64,000 bases of DNA from Parelaphostrongylus tenuis (GCA_019055375.1 JAHQIW010000945.1:83650-147649), one strand, 5' to 3'. Shown: positions 1-11,849, numbered from the stretch's first letter. Program-made: numbers and translations. The notes: a model not told the origin generated them from the letters alone.

Positions 1-3000
1 GGTTTTTTGCTGTTCAATTCAGGGTTTCTTTCTTCAAAAAACAAAACTTCAAACAAAAGTATCAGTTTGACAATTTGAGTTTTTTCATGCGCTCACATGC
101 TTTTCGTGCATAGACTTAGATTCAGTAGCGGGCTGTTTAGGGCTGTACAATGGAAATGGTAAGCTTAAACTTGCAGAACGATAGAGCAGAGCATCTTCTA
201 CATCTTCTATGCAAGAAATCTAGAGACCCTCGCAAAACGGACAAAAATTCCTATTTAACTAACGATATTACGCTCGATTACGTATACTCGATTCGGTGTA
301 AAAATTTAAGAGCATCGAAAAGCTTTTTTGGAAGGTAAGTAGCTTTTAAAATCACCGGATTTCAACTTTCGAATAATTATGGAAGGCCAACACAAAAATC
401 ACTGTTCAAGAAGGAGGGCTACAGAAAATGGCCTTGATTAAGGATACGAACTTCCAAATCCTATAGATTTAACGTAATCTATTTACCGGCAACATGATCA
501 CCACATGAACCCAATGATAGGTTTGTTGTGAAAAGATTGGATGCATTCCATTCAGAAGAACGAGCTGGCGATAAAAGACGTCCGTGAGGTTACTTTCAAG
601 CTGGATGTAGTCTTTGAACTATTTTTCTGCAAATATAGCTTCACGACGCAGAAGATGACTATTCGGCGGGGCAATATCAAGACTACGCTGTAGATATGGT
701 GTCGTTTTTCTTCAAAATATAGCCAGTCAACTTTACAATGTGAGTTCGAATGTTATCTCGGTAAGATCGACACAAAGTCATTTCGGGCGCTTGTCTTACG
801 CTGCTGCGGTCAACTCTATGGTTGTAAAGTGCCGAACGTCTGCACTGATTGACTGCTCCTTAACAAGCAGTTTTCAAAACAGCAGGTGGAGAAGTGTTGT
901 GCCTATGCTGTCGAAGAAGGACTTCGAAGATGTTCACGAGTGCAACGCAGTCGTCAGTCGGTTAGTGCATAAGGCCCACCGAGACATCAGTTTGCACCAG
1001 CCCATTCCATCTTATTATCAAGCGATGGTTCAAAGCTCCTGAACTCAAGCGGCTTAGAGTTGATCGATAGTGGTGACGTGGTAAAAATTTCTACGGCCGC
1101 CACTTGCGCAACTCTCTAAATTATATCAGCAAAGCATAGGCGAACATATGTAACGCTAATCTATTTTGATTCTTGGTTGATTAGAGTGCAGCACGTATGA
1201 TCCTTTATATCGTGCCAAAGCTGCTGTAACATTCTCGAACATACCACAGCCTTTCAGCAATAACCAACTCTTGAAACCAATTGAAGCAATAAGGCAAAAA
1301 AAGTTATCAAACATCCCAGTGTGATGGTCGATCGTGAACTGTCACTCTCATATTATTCTATTTCAGTTTTCTCGTGAAGTTTTCGAAGAATATTGAAGAC
1401 AGTTTTTGATAGGATATTTTCAATTCAGTGAACTACCAACCTTACATCGATATTATTATCATTTTAGAGTTCTTTCTTTCTTCTGTTTCATTAGAAGATC
1501 CGACAAATGGGTACTTTCCGGTAGGGTGGCACAAAAGTAGGAACCGATCCGTTTTATTAGACAAGAACTTTCCATAGATGTGTTACTCGTCGCTTAAGAA
1601 CCTAACTTTGCCTAATGCCGTACGTGACTGCATTCTGAAAAGACCCTTTGAAGTGCTTCAACGAAAAGATTTACATTTGTGGCTCACACGCTCTTATTTC
1701 TCGCAGTACAGAGCTCTTTCGCTAGATTATTGGTAATCAATCGATAGCGTCGCTTTCAAGAATATCAACAATACGTTTAGTTCCTGAAAAGACCACTTCT
1801 GTGCAGTGCAGCACTAAAAATAATACCACTTCATATAACCCATCACGTGTTTTTTAGCCAATTCAGGAGTAGTGGGTGAAGAGGCAGGCGCTGTTAAGAC
1901 GACGATCACTAAATGTCGCCGATGCTATACACATGTGAAGTGCTATTTTGGTTTTTCAATTAGAAATTGTTTCTCCGCCTCGAAATAAACTTTGGATAAA
2001 ACGTATGGCTCTAAAACTGACAGGTTTTCTGTACAAGTTCATGTGTTTCTAGTGTTAGTTCAATTGAGCGACCCATGTAAAACAACCCGCAACTAATGCG
2101 TAGGCCAGCCGGTAAACATGCTCGCCCACTATGTGGAACACGATGTTATCATCCTTACTACACTTCAGTGAAATGGTCATTCCCAGAAAGTAAGCACAGC
2201 GTTGGAAGAATTGAAACTTACACTATCGAATGAGTGCTAATAGTCTAAAGAGCAAGCTCTGTTCAGCGAGGCGTAAAACACAAGGATTTTCTTTCTCCCA
2301 CTGCTCTATCAAAAGAGCTTTTCCAAAAAGCAAACACATTTTAAGTTGCTTGAGAATTTTGCTAGTGAAAGCGCAATAGCAAACCAAGGGACGAATTTTG
2401 TCCAGCGAAAAATAAGCAGTACAAGAATGAAAAACATATGATCATGTGAAACATAATGTAATCTTGAATTTCACAGCGTCATAAAAGGGTGTTTTGAGAA
2501 AACGGACACGTAAGGCTTTAGTCAAAGATTCAAGCTCTCGAATGATTACGAGCATTCCCATGAAAAAATCTTGTAGAGCGAACTAAGTCGGACATTCCTT
2601 TGTTCCCTTATAACCGAAAGTTACCAAATTGTAAGTAAGAATACAGAATAGAAAAAATGACATTGACTACATTAGTAGTTTGTCGCAACGGTTGCAGCGC
2701 AAATTGCAACAGGGAAGAAGATCCGGTGATGTCATGGGAGGCTGCCGCAGCGATTGAGATTCATAATCGACGAAGATCATTGACAAGGTCCTTAAAGTAG
2801 AGGCTGGAGTCATTGAGCAAGAAATGATTAGAGATCATTGCTCTTCAGGAGATTCTGGAGTGGGTGGTGGTCATTCATACATGTTTATGATCGTGTTTGT
2901 CCACGTTTGATCGGCGATTTCTGGCGGAAATTTGCAGCTGATAATAACTTATTTACAAAAAAAGCGGCAATAGCACATTAAACGCAAAAAGTTTATGGTA

Positions 3001-3660
3001 GTAATGACGAAGGAAGGCAATCTCGACTAGATAGGAGATGTCTTATTAGAAGAAGCAATACCAATCGTCACTTAATTCTGAGCGACTCGTCCACTAAGCT
3101 ATCCTTTTGGATGCTATATTTACAGAGATGATCTACCACACTTTTTATGGCATTGACTGCCAAATACCCTTGTGATTGAGTATACTTCTTTTCCACGTTA
3201 CACGATTCTGAGTTTCATTCTACACTTCCCTATAAATTGGCATTGGGATCGTTAGGCTGTGCGTTAAGCTTTCGTGTAACGCAGGAGGCAGATGCCAACT
3301 TCACAAGGCTTGATGCGAAAGGAGTGTGGCAGACTTTCAGCGAAGTTCGAACTTTTAATGTCACTAGTACAGATTTTAATATTGAAAAATGAAGATTAAG
3401 ATGAATTAGGTTTCAGTAAGAATACAGATAAAGATAACGCCAAAAGTTCCTTTAAGACCAGTAATTCTGAACAGTGGAATCTAGATAATTACCTAAAGAT
3501 CGCATTTTGAACTGCGTTTGAACATTCGCATGACATTTTTGTGTACTTATTTTAATATCTTATCTTGAAAGAAAATTTCCGTAACTACCATCACAAATAA
3601 GTAAATCGCCAGATGATTAAATATATCTTCATTTTGCTTTTCAGGAATTAATACTCGAAA
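1..3660. other. Noncoding stretch, no gene recognised
   Basis: Both strands are densely interrupted by stops; the longest open frame is about 100 codons at 740-1042 and resembles nothing I know. Around 1690-1840 there is a degenerate copy of the dispersed 'ATCGATAGC' repeat seen at 26560-26960. Positions 2385-2620 match a second dispersed repeat also present at 60050-60260. I see no tRNA, rRNA or ribozyme core here. Confidence 0.5.
2385..2620 (+). repeat. Dispersed repeat, copy 1 (partner at 60050-60260)
   Basis: Collinear short matches with 60050-60260: TTTTGTCC followed by AGCGAAA or AACGAAA, then GAATGAAAA, GTGAAACATAAT, a TCACAGC block, and a shared ATGAAAAAATCTTGT near the right end. 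No coding potential is evident. The order and spacing are similar in both copies, which argues against chance. Confidence 0.5.
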
Positions 3661-3664
3661 TTTC

Positions 3665-3814
3665 TAGTATTTTGACTGCACTCTTCGCAGTGTTAATATG
3701 TTCTATATATGAATAAGAGATTTGAGTGATGAGCAAGAAACGACCTCAAGCGGAAATCGAACTCGCGCTTTATCCTATCCGGAGACGCGTGCTCTACCAC
3801 TACACTATCGAGGC
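3665..3814 (-). mobile_element. tRNA-derived SINE with 3' stem-loop
   Basis: Read on the minus strand, 3814-3743 is a 72-nt tRNA-like domain with a seven-pair acceptor stem (GCCTCGA with TTGAGGT, including G-U pairs), an A-box-like D arm (GTGTAGTGGTAGAGCAC) and a B-box-like T arm (AGTTCGATT). The anticodon stem pairs poorly, so it is not a functional tRNA. It is followed by a unique linker and then AACATATTAACACTGC, a loop, GCAGTCAAAATA at 3671-3700. That terminal hairpin (ACTGC with GCAGT) recurs at the ends of other SINE copies in this window, so I call this a SINE rather than an isolated tRNA pseudogene. Confidence 0.7.
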
Positions 3815-4149
3815 ACATTTGCGTTACCACTCATTCACCATTTTCATTTTGTCACCATTTTTGCTCACCGCTCAATCTCTCTCAGTTGTAATTGGTGCAA
3901 AGGTAATGGCGGTTCATGCATTCTTACAATTTGCTGTTTGATATTGTGATGAATAGTGAATGTATGTAGTTAGGCTGTACATTATTCCGATAGACATTTT
4001 TAGCTTTACGTTTCACTGCTTATTGCACTTTATTTGCTGTTCATTTTACTATTTTTATAGACAATGGGAAGGATTATCGTTGGTGAAAAAGCAATCACGG
4101 TTTCACACCTTGAGCTAGAAATGGGTTATAAAACAGTAGAGAAAAATTT

Positions 4150-4265
4150 CAACATTGACAAAATATAGCCAATAATGTAGAGTTTTGTGCAAAGACGCTT
4201 GCATCAGGCGGGATTCGAACCCATATCTCACTTTTTCCCGGAACGAATGCTAGCCATTGCACCAC
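4150..4265 (-). mobile_element. tRNA-derived SINE (SINE1), 3' truncated
   Basis: The minus strand reads GTGGTGCAATGGCTAGCATT (A box), then GGTTCGAATCCCGC (B box), then a linker containing TTTGCACAAAACTC and ACATTATTGGCTATATT. The same order occurs in the complete copy at 44131-44299. The terminal CACCGC hairpin is missing downstream. Confidence 0.7.
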
Positions 4266-4384
4266 AAACGCTCGTTTTGCACAACAATCTTTCTACGCTA
4301 CAACGCGTTATCTGTCAACAGCCAACCGTCGGTGGTCTGGCGGGGAAGCCACTATCGGCACTAGACCCACTTGTGCTGACAAAT

Positions 4385-4475
4385 ATTGGGTATTAATAAT
4401 CAATCGAAATTCATTTTATTTGACGTCTTTTGCGGTGTTATGATGTTACAATATACTCAAAAGTGTATACATTAT
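4385..4475 (-). mobile_element. SINE1 tail-only copy
   Basis: The minus strand gives GAGTATATTGTAACATCAT, ACACCGCAAAAGACGTCAA, then ATAAAATGAATTTCGATTG. This matches the tail of the complete SINE1 at 44131-44299. The 3' half of the hairpin is mutated (GACGT instead of GCGGT). No tRNA-like head is visible upstream, so the copy is 5' truncated. Confidence 0.65.
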
Positions 4476-5929
4476 TTTATATTTTAATAGTCCATGTTTA
4501 CTATTTTTTTATTTTTTTTATATTCATTATCTCATATTTTGATCGCTCAGAGATTTACGGTCTCAAACAGCTACTACTATTGCACTAATCTTACGTTGAG
4601 GCATAGATGAAAACAGCAAGTTGCTGTAGCATGTGAGCTCCTTGCATCGCATTCGTTTTGCGTGACATTTCACCAGGAAGGCTCAACACCATATTTTAAC
4701 CAGCTACAACGACATACGTCCGAGCTAATGACAGTCCAGTACCTGCTACTTTTTGCCGTAATAGTATGCAAGGATAGATATTATTAAATACATTTCTTAT
4801 GAAAAAACAGCAAGATTTTTTGATGTCTGTTTGAAATAGTTGCTCCGATCAACAAGTGGGTTCGCAGAACACTATGAGAAATTACTCTATGTCCCGTTAC
4901 TACTACAGGTCCACATCCCAGCGGTGCAATTGAATTTGCAAGTCTTTGTCTACCCTTAAAAAAGTTATGTAAATGATGGCGCATTCGGCAGTGTGAAACT
5001 TTGAAATATCTCTTAAATGCATGCAAAGCTCTTGCACGGGAGTGGTCTAACTCATCAATAACTTCATATTTACCACCATCTGTGAATGGTCTGAGAAATC
5101 AAACAAAACAGATACTAATTATATCTTCTCAACAGTCAAATAAAGTCCTCACTTCGCGACACAATTGTAGCCAAATAGAATGCATTCTCTTTCAACACGA
5201 CAGAAATCAGAATGATCACATATTTTCAGCCGTACATCAATATTATGGATCTACCAGTTCCCACATGAATCACTCTGTTTTCACAAAATGAACAAGGCTA
5301 CTCACATATTTGGGATTCAAATGATTGATACTGCAGCTGTCGTTTGTACTGATTGGTTGCAGTAGACGGCATTTTCATAGCTTATCACACAGAATTATCA
5401 TTTTGAATTTGGTCATTCCCTTTGTCAAAAGGCTGCTAGATAAACAAACTCCAAATGTCAATGGGCCGACTGTATAAATCCACTAAATCGAGTTCCCACC
5501 TCTTAACACTCGTTGCGCAAAAAATTTTCTACACAGAATTTTATTACTGGATGTCGATAGACTTTTCCTGAGTCTTTTCGAGGTTTAATATGGTCAAAGA
5601 CTTACATATACTTCGGCAGCACCTCCATACCGTCAAGTGGCCCATATTAGAGATAGAAAAGTTCCAGGACGTCCAGACACATGAAATGTTGTCTGAGTTA
5701 TTATACAACCGATGGCTTGTGGCGTTTCACAATTTATAAAAATCTCGCCCGTTTATTATTGTTTTTAGACACTCGTTTTGATACTTCAATTTATGGCAAA
5801 TTTTTCTCATTCGTTTTCAAAGTTTGACATAGTCAGTGGCTTACGAACGTCTCGGAGGCATCGCCATTTTCAGTGCCACGCGTCCCATAGTGGAGATGAG
5901 GAGAATAAAGCATGTTCACTTGTATCACC
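4476..5929. other. Noncoding stretch, nothing recognised
   Basis: AT-rich sequence without recognisable coding, RNA or repeat signatures. Two open frames overlap on opposite strands around 4784-5291 (80 and 96 codons), but neither shows a known motif. Confidence 0.45.
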
Positions 5930-6622
5930 TGTCATTCCGTTAATCACCGAGTGACTCGAGAAAGCACCAGCGACACTTTCATTTTTCCCCATCGCGTGTG
6001 AGAGTACCCCAGTGGGTCCTCCGCCCTATAGGGATTCACTTACCTTCATATCTTTTGTCTAGGTTTTGCGTGAAGAAACCGGATCATTGGATTGGTGGTC
6101 TTTCTGAAGGCGCTTGATATCTCGAGGAATCCAGTCAGTATCGGCTCTCGTACATCGTTTCTCGTTGAAGCGCATCACGTGTCCGGTCCAGCTTATTTTC
6201 GCTGTCTCTGTTTCCATTCAAACAAAGGCTTTCCTCAAATCGACGGAAGTGAGACAGAGCGGTAGTTTGTACTCTCCTGAAACTTTAGTGAATCTTGCAA
6301 TCGTGTGGATGTGGTCTATAGCTCTAAATCCTTTTTGGATCTCTGCCTGTCTGCAGAGCTGTTTTTCGTCCAGTGTTCTGTCAATCCTGTTCAGAGTGAT
6401 TCGAGTGACGAATTCATATACTATGGTTGCTCATGTCGTGAAGGTCTCCCTTTTTGAACAACATCATGGTCTTGCTGGTGTTCCATTGACTGGTAGCCTT
6501 GCATTCTGACAGGTAGCGAGTGAAGATCTGAACCAGGGAGTTAATGACTGGCGAAAGGTTCTTCAGGTGTTTTGGTCTCCTTTCCACGAAAAATTGAATG
6601 ATGCGCTGAGGAGATGATGGAT
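5930..6622 (-). mobile_element. RTE-clade retrotransposon fragment A (internally deleted)
   Basis: The minus strand encodes pieces of the RTE ORF. 6622-6414 gives RT palm-upstream sequence ending in FKKGDLHDMSNH, equivalent to FKKGDLHDIGNYRP in the other copies. 6400-6200 covers the FRKGF and FIDL region. After a deletion near 6195 the sequence resumes in the C-terminal region (HVMRFNEK, then the WATL block) and ends at 5930 with the family 3' end (GACAGGTGATAC). Stops and frameshifts interrupt it. It meets fragment B head to head at about 6624, with the two 3' ends pointing outward. Confidence 0.85.
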
Positions 6623-6625
6623 TGC

Positions 6626-8215
6626 TGTTGAAACGATGTGGATTAATGCCGGCTTTGACCATCTTCATTGCTTACGCTTCAACAACGAGCTATGCCAAAG
6701 ACGAAGCTGAAGCGTTCTGTGTGGACCTCAAAAGAATCTTCAGAGAGCAGGATTAGACCAGAACGCCTGAAGAACGTGACGCCAGTTCTCATCAACACCC
6801 TGACTCGGCTCTTCACTCGCTACCTGTCAGAATGCAAAATCCCTATTCAATGGAAGACAAGCAAGAACGTACTGTTGTTCAAAAAGGGAGACCTTCACGA
6901 CATAGGCAATTATCGCCCAATCTGCTTGCTGTCCATTGACTATGAACTCTTTACTCTAGTCATCCCAAACAGGATTGACAGAACTCTGGACGAAGGACAG
7001 TCATGTGAACAAGCAGGGTTCCGAAAAGGATTCACTATATAATCCATATCCACATGTTCACAAAACTCATTGAAGTGTCACGAGAGTACAGATTACCGCT
7101 TTGCCTCACTTTCATCGATTTGAAGAAAACCTTTGATCAAGTGGAAACAAAGACGGTCATAGCGGCTCTGGACAATCAAGGCATTTATACTTGCTGCATA
7201 ACGATCGTTCGTGAGCTATATACAGTCTTCATCACCAAAATAACGCCACTCTACAACAGTATTGTAATCGTTGTAAAAAAGAGAGCTTCGATATGGCGAT
7301 GCTGTTTTGCGGAAATTATTAACTGCCACCCTCCAAAAAGTCATGCGAACAATAGAATGGGAAGACGTGGGAGTACTGACGAACGTCATTTTTTTTCTCA
7401 TCACTGATAACATCGTCCTCATAAGATCAAGCATCAGCCAAGCGGGACGAATTTTGACCGCTTTTGTCAACTATTGTGGAAGGATTGGCTTTCAACTATA
7501 TCCAACTGAAACAATGTTTATGAAGAACGGATGGGTTTTGAATGCTCCATTCACGCTTAACGAAACAAGCATCTCCGAGTGCTCTATTTACGTCTATCTA
7601 GGTCGTGAATTCAGCATGATGATTGACCTATCTCCAGAATTGAGCAGAAGGGAACGAACGGGTTGGAGGGCATATAAGAAAATCGAAGACATAGTGAAGA
7701 GGACAAAGAACTTCCAACTTTGTGCCCACTGTTTCGGCAGGGCGATTATCCCTGAGCTAACGCATGAGCAGAAACGTGGTCGCTACGCAAGCAGTATGAA
7801 GATCACTTAGCACTATTGAACACGCACTTGATGGGTCAATGCTAGGAGTATCCCTCAACTGGCAGATAAGAGAAATGATTTGAAGTTCCAACCTAAGTCA
7901 ACGACCGAGGATCAAATACGCCGTTCTACAGACCAGGATACCGAAAATAAGGTAGGCCGGACACGTGATGCGCTTCAACGACAACCGATGGATGAAAGCC
8001 GTTCCCGACAAGATTTCTCGAGAGATCAAGCGCTCTACAGGAAGATCACCGACCCGATGATCTGATTTTCCTCACAAAAATTATGGAGGAAAGATACGAC
8101 TCGAATGCCTAGAGCGAGTGGGACCCAGTGGGCTACCGTTGCACGCGATAGGAAAAAATGGAAGTGCTGGTCGTGCCCGATCAAGTCACTCGACAATCAT
8201 TTAGCAATCTGCTTG
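6626..8215 (+). mobile_element. RTE-clade retrotransposon fragment B (internally deleted)
   Basis: It begins inside the endonuclease domain (6626-6750, equivalent to 12130-12255 in copy C), then jumps at about 6751 directly to the RT region (RIRPERLKN at about 6745), removing roughly 950 bp. The RT part includes FKKGDLHDIGNYRP (6886-6927), EQAGFRKGF, then after a frameshift FIDLKKTFD (7110-7136), where the first catalytic Asp is kept. The box usually read as FADDI has become ITDNI (7398-7412), so the second catalytic Asp is lost. The C-terminal region (ARDRKKW) is at 8140-8165. Several stops and frameshifts make it a dead copy. Confidence 0.85.
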
Positions 8216-8286
8216 CTGTCTAATTCAGTTTCCTTTTCATGAATGGCAGTTTTCATGAATGGCAGTTTCCTTTTCATGAATGACAC
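8200..8286 (+). repeat. Short tandem repeat at the end of RTE fragment B
   Basis: The unit TTTTCATGAATGGCAG, with an optional TTCC spacer, is repeated about three times (8228-8285). It directly follows the RTE 3' region and a 16-nt CAATCTGCTTGCTGTC that also occurs inside the RTE ORF (about 6920). The duplication may have arisen during insertion or repair. Confidence 0.6.
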
Positions 8287-9150
8287 AGAGGGCGGGTTGG
8301 GCGAATCTACTTGCAGTCTCAGAAAAACTTGAGCGATTGCCTTCGCTGACTGACTGCGAGAGATTGTTGGGATTGTGAAGCGAGCCATATCCATGCCTCT
8401 TGATAGCCTGCATCACCATCCATTCGGCTACAGCTCCATAGTCTTGGGTAGGACCACTAAAATTCGTCGGAAGCCGACCGAACATGATCCACTTTGCAAA
8501 GTCTGTCATCACCACTTTGATATTGGAGCACACATCCCTTGGCGAAATTGAAATGAGTGCTGAAAACATCGCGAATAGATTGTCTAATGTGCTGAGTATT
8601 CAGCCATTTAGTCCAAAAAGGCGGCCTACCTGACAACAGCGGTGTGTTCATGACGAGCATCGACCCACAGGTTGTCACCTTCGTTTAAAAGCACGTGAAA
8701 CTTGAGTAACGTAGATAGAAAGTTTGTGACAGTTACACCATAATTGCCTCGATATGAAACATGAATTAGTTGAAAAGCTGGGAAGAAATGATGGGAAAAC
8801 GATTCGACATGCCAACAACAAGAAGTTCACTATGAGCTTTATCAGCTTCTTCGCCCGTTCTAAGATCGACAGCTTTCTAAGATAGAGTCTCTGTTCGACC
8901 AAATAAACGAGAAATCGACCACTTCCAAGCTGTTATGACCGGTAGAAGATTGACTACTCCATAAACAACTCATCACGCATGAGGATTTTAGGCAACAAAT
9001 CGATAATTTGTTCGTACAGCAGAATATCCCTAATAAATGAAATTTTGCTGATATTCGTCCTAATCTTTTCGGGACCTCGCACCCAGTCCTCTGCATCTCT
9101 CACCTTCGGCACGACAACGCTGGACTGTCTGCTCCACCTCCGCTACATCT
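8230..9150 (-). other. Unassigned cluster of open frames
   Basis: Four overlapping minus-strand open frames (110, 73, 75 and 78 codons) tile this stretch. The longest contains SNIKVVMTDFAKWI, faintly reminiscent of the MTD box of MULE transposases, but the flanking residues do not fit. It may be a decayed transposon gene, or it may be chance. I do not assign a function. Confidence 0.2.
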
Positions 9151-9429
9151 TTGATCTGCAGCTTGGGAACTCATTTAAATACATTATTGCATTATTCCAA
9201 TTGTATTGTTGACATGCCGTTTGTTTCGAGTGCTATTTTGAGACCATTTTCAAAATTTTAATGTGTGTGATAATTATTTTTGCGCCATTCATGTGATATG
9301 TTATGAACAACTTATACAGCGCAATCCAAAATAAATACTCGTCAGATATAGTGAATTGAGCGTGGTCTTTGAAAAAAAAAACACTCGACACGAGAGGTAT
9401 AATATTTCAAAAATACCAGACAAGAGCGG

Positions 9430-9660
9430 TCGAGTGTTAAACACTGCAGATCTAGTGACTCATTTCACTTGACGGCACGTGTAAATTGTGCGTTGTCGTC
9501 TACTCTCAATAGGGTTCGTGTTACCATGATGAGATTGACTAAAGACGATAGGCCTGCCAAACTTGCGAGGCTGTCAAGGCCGAAACATATATGTTAAGCT
9601 CTGCAAGAGCCCATACACAGACCACATAACATGGTTTCTCTCAAAAATAATTAGCAGATG
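9430..9660 (+). repeat. R1 repeat, old copy with hammerhead relic
   Basis: Read on the plus strand it aligns with the minus strand of 46335-46660. Shared landmarks are GAGCGTGGTCTT with ACTCGA just upstream, the ribozyme-like stretch at 9553-9603, then CTCTGCAAGAGCCC and AGACCACATAACATG. A further truncated relic (CCCGACTTACGAGGCTGATAC) lies at about 9752-9772. Confidence 0.6.
9553..9603 (+). ncRNA. Decayed hammerhead ribozyme (R1 family)
   Basis: The usual CUGANGAG has become CTTGCGAG (9562-9569), so the core is broken. Stem II remains (GGC ... GCC) and GAAA is intact at 9582-9585. Stem III is ACATA with TATGT, followed by UUA. It is recognisable only by comparison with intact R1 copies. 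Confidence 0.5.
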
Positions 9661-10470
9661 TATGATTACTGATTTCTTCCTAATTATAACAGTATAATAC
9701 ATTTACCTATACATATTTTTAGGAAATAACAACAATAATACAAGTGAAATGATGATAGGCTTGCCCGACTTACGAGGCTGATACATTCAAGGTGTTCCCA
9801 CGCTGGGGGTTAGAAATGCAGAGGACATTGGTCTACGGTTTCGAAAAGCCACCATTTACAATTGTTTCTCCTTTGTTTACTGCAATGCCGCACTTCAAAT
9901 AACGATATAAAAGCTAAGGAAATAAGTAAACAAAGTAGTAAGAAGTAGTAACAGATTAAAACTGGAGAGTGATTGGAATTCTACTAGCATTCTAACAATA
10001 ATCCTCGAAGAGAACTCTTTATTTCCGACGATTCGCTTCGACATGGTGGATGTGGAGCGCGCTTATCAGCTGCTGCTATTGTTTGTCCCTAACGAAGTTG
10101 AAGAATGCTTCTTGACAAAACTATAATCACAATATAAAGAAAATGCTATCAATACATTTATAAATCAATAGCTAAAAAAAAGGAGGCCGAACAAATGTGG
10201 CGATGGACATTCGTTTCTTTCGGTACATGTGGAATCGAGACGTTCACTAAATTCAGCAATGCTAAGTGGTATGGAAAGCCTGGAACCTTTGCCATGACTT
10301 GAACTCGTGCTCGACCTTTTCCGAAACTCTTGCTAACTGTTGCACTACCGGAGCTGCTGTACTGCTTCAAAGATACCAGCTGGTCATTTGCTTGAGTGTT
10401 CGAAAAATGAGCCTCTGAAGGGATAAGATGGAAGAAATATGTATGCAGGTTGCATTTTTTAGCTTCGTCT
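9661..10470. other. Noncoding stretch with small repeat relics
   Basis: Positions 9795-9850 (GGGGGTTAGAAATGCAGAGG and following) match the reverse complement of 60360-60410, so this is a dispersed repeat fragment. A minus-strand open frame of 123 codons (10158-10529) overlaps the SINE that follows and shows no known motif. Confidence 0.4.
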
Positions 10471-10680
10471 GAGCTTAGCATACAGGGCAGTAGCTGGAGG
10501 TGCTCTACATCGCACGCAACGTCGATCATTTGATCTCAGGCTCTTAGCTCGTCAAGCCATTATCCATTCCTCTGGAGTCGGACCACACATTTCTAGGAGG
10601 ATAGCAGCTCTGACCTGATGCATCAGTAGGTCACCCGAAGTCATTGTAAAAGCCAAATATGCATTCACGAATCTTCAATG
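10471..10680 (+). mobile_element. tRNA-derived SINE (SINE3), diverged copy
   Basis: The tRNA-like head at 10471-10550 starts GAGCTTAGC and pairs with a terminal GGCTC. It carries a weak A box (GGGCAGTAGCTGG) and a B-box region (GATCATTTGATCTC). The tail (CTCTGGAGTCGGA, then GATGCATCAGTAGGTCAC, then AGTCATTGTAAAAG) aligns step by step with 11014-11220. Confidence 0.55.
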
Positions 10681-10904
10681 AAGCTGAAAACTGTGTTCTT
10701 TGTGGTTATAAGGTGGAACAAATGTAGAGAAAGTGGTAATCTGAATGACATTAGCATCAGAAGACGGGAATGGGTGGCGCAGACGACGCTGTAACACTAC
10801 ATCATTTGTTTATCTTCGTTTTGAGTGATATAATAGATATTCGGCCTTTATAATAAATCAAGAGGCGTACCGACGTATCGCCACATAAGTACTATCTTCC
10901 CACA

Positions 10905-11010
10905 TAAGTCTGGTACCAGGTGAGTGACTCCGGAGCCGTGAACACTGAATCGCACCATTGACCTTGTTTGCGACGCCCATCATCTTTAACCATTGCGCCA
11001 CATGAGCTCT
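10905..11010 (-). mobile_element. SINE3 copy, inverted partner of 11014-11220
   Basis: The minus strand reads AGAGCTCATGTGGCGCAATG and onward, with an A-box-like start, a GGTCAATGGTGCGATTC B-box region, and CGGCTCCGGAGTC at the start of a truncated tail. Its 5' end faces the 5' end of the next SINE3 copy with only three bases between them. Confidence 0.55.
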
Positions 11011-11013
11011 TTT

Positions 11014-11220
11014 CGGGAGCATTTGGAGCAGTGGTTAGAGATGATGCGCGCTGTGCATAAAATCGGTGGTACGATCTCGCGCTCACAGCTCTCTAATCCC
11101 TTCATCCATCCGGAGCCGATAAATTGCTGTCAGATTTGTTGACAGGATAACTAGCACTGATTGGATGCATCAGCACGCCACCACGAGTCACTGTAAAGGT
11201 CAAGTATTCTCTTAATCACC
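11014..11220 (+). mobile_element. tRNA-derived SINE (SINE3)
   Basis: The tRNA-like head is 11014-11095: GGGAGC pairs with GCTCTC as an acceptor stem, TTGGAGCAGTGGTTAGAG gives the A box, and GGTGGTACGATCTC the B box. The tail is TCCGGAGCCGATAAATTGCT, a linker, GATTGGATGCATCAGCACG, then GAGTCACTGTAAAGG. The same tail occurs on the minus strand at 37615-37832. Confidence 0.7.
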
Positions 11221-11849
11221 TCAAATAAAAGTAACAATTAAAGACGATTGCTTGGCGCTTTTCTCAGAAATTGAATAACTCTGAAAGCTTTACCCTTTAT
11301 ACAATTATAGCATTCTTCAGGCAGAATGTTATTTTTTCACCTATTATGTGAAGAGCCACAGACCTCCCTTAAGGGATCCCGTCCGGTTAGTCGCGAGGGC
11401 ACGTGGCGTGATTCCAGGTAGTCGACAAGGGGATAAACGCGAACCAAAAGCGACCGTGTGCTTCCCAGAGACGCAGATGGATTCAGGGGATGAGCTCCCT
11501 GCTTCTGGAGCACCAACTTGACAAAAACTCTATTTCTACGAGTCAAGTCGGCCAAAAGCCTGCAATCAAGCGGCTGGGAAGAACATGGGAGGCGGTTAGG
11601 AGTCGCCTCCAACAAACAAGCTCCTCCCGATCCTCCGAGAGAGACTGGCAAGCTACTCGTGAGTACCCAGCCCCCACGTTTAGAGCCTGACAAGCTATAC
11701 GTTGGGTATCAAAATGCTATAAAACAGTAACAAATATGGGCCTCAGTCCCCTGACCCCAAAGAGACCCTGGTACGGCAGCGCCAGGTAGGACGAGTACGG
11801 AGAGGCTGCTAAAATCTCAGGGCCGAACTAGGCTGCTTAGATCAAAACG

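Noticed and set aside
3743..3814. Functional tRNA gene
   Set aside because: Length and acceptor stem fit, but the anticodon stem pairs badly and position 33 is not U. A SINE tail with the shared hairpin follows.
5001..5291. 96-codon plus-strand frame
   Set aside because: No motif, no splice or start context, and an opposite-strand frame overlaps it.
8204..8219. 16-nt RTE-internal match CAATCTGCTTGCTGTC at the end of fragment B as a template-switch scar
   Set aside because: Too short to separate from chance with a family this abundant; recorded only as context for the tandem repeat.
8237..8569. MULE transposase
   Set aside because: VVMTDFAKWI is superficially like the MTD box, but no other MULE motif is found in any frame nearby.
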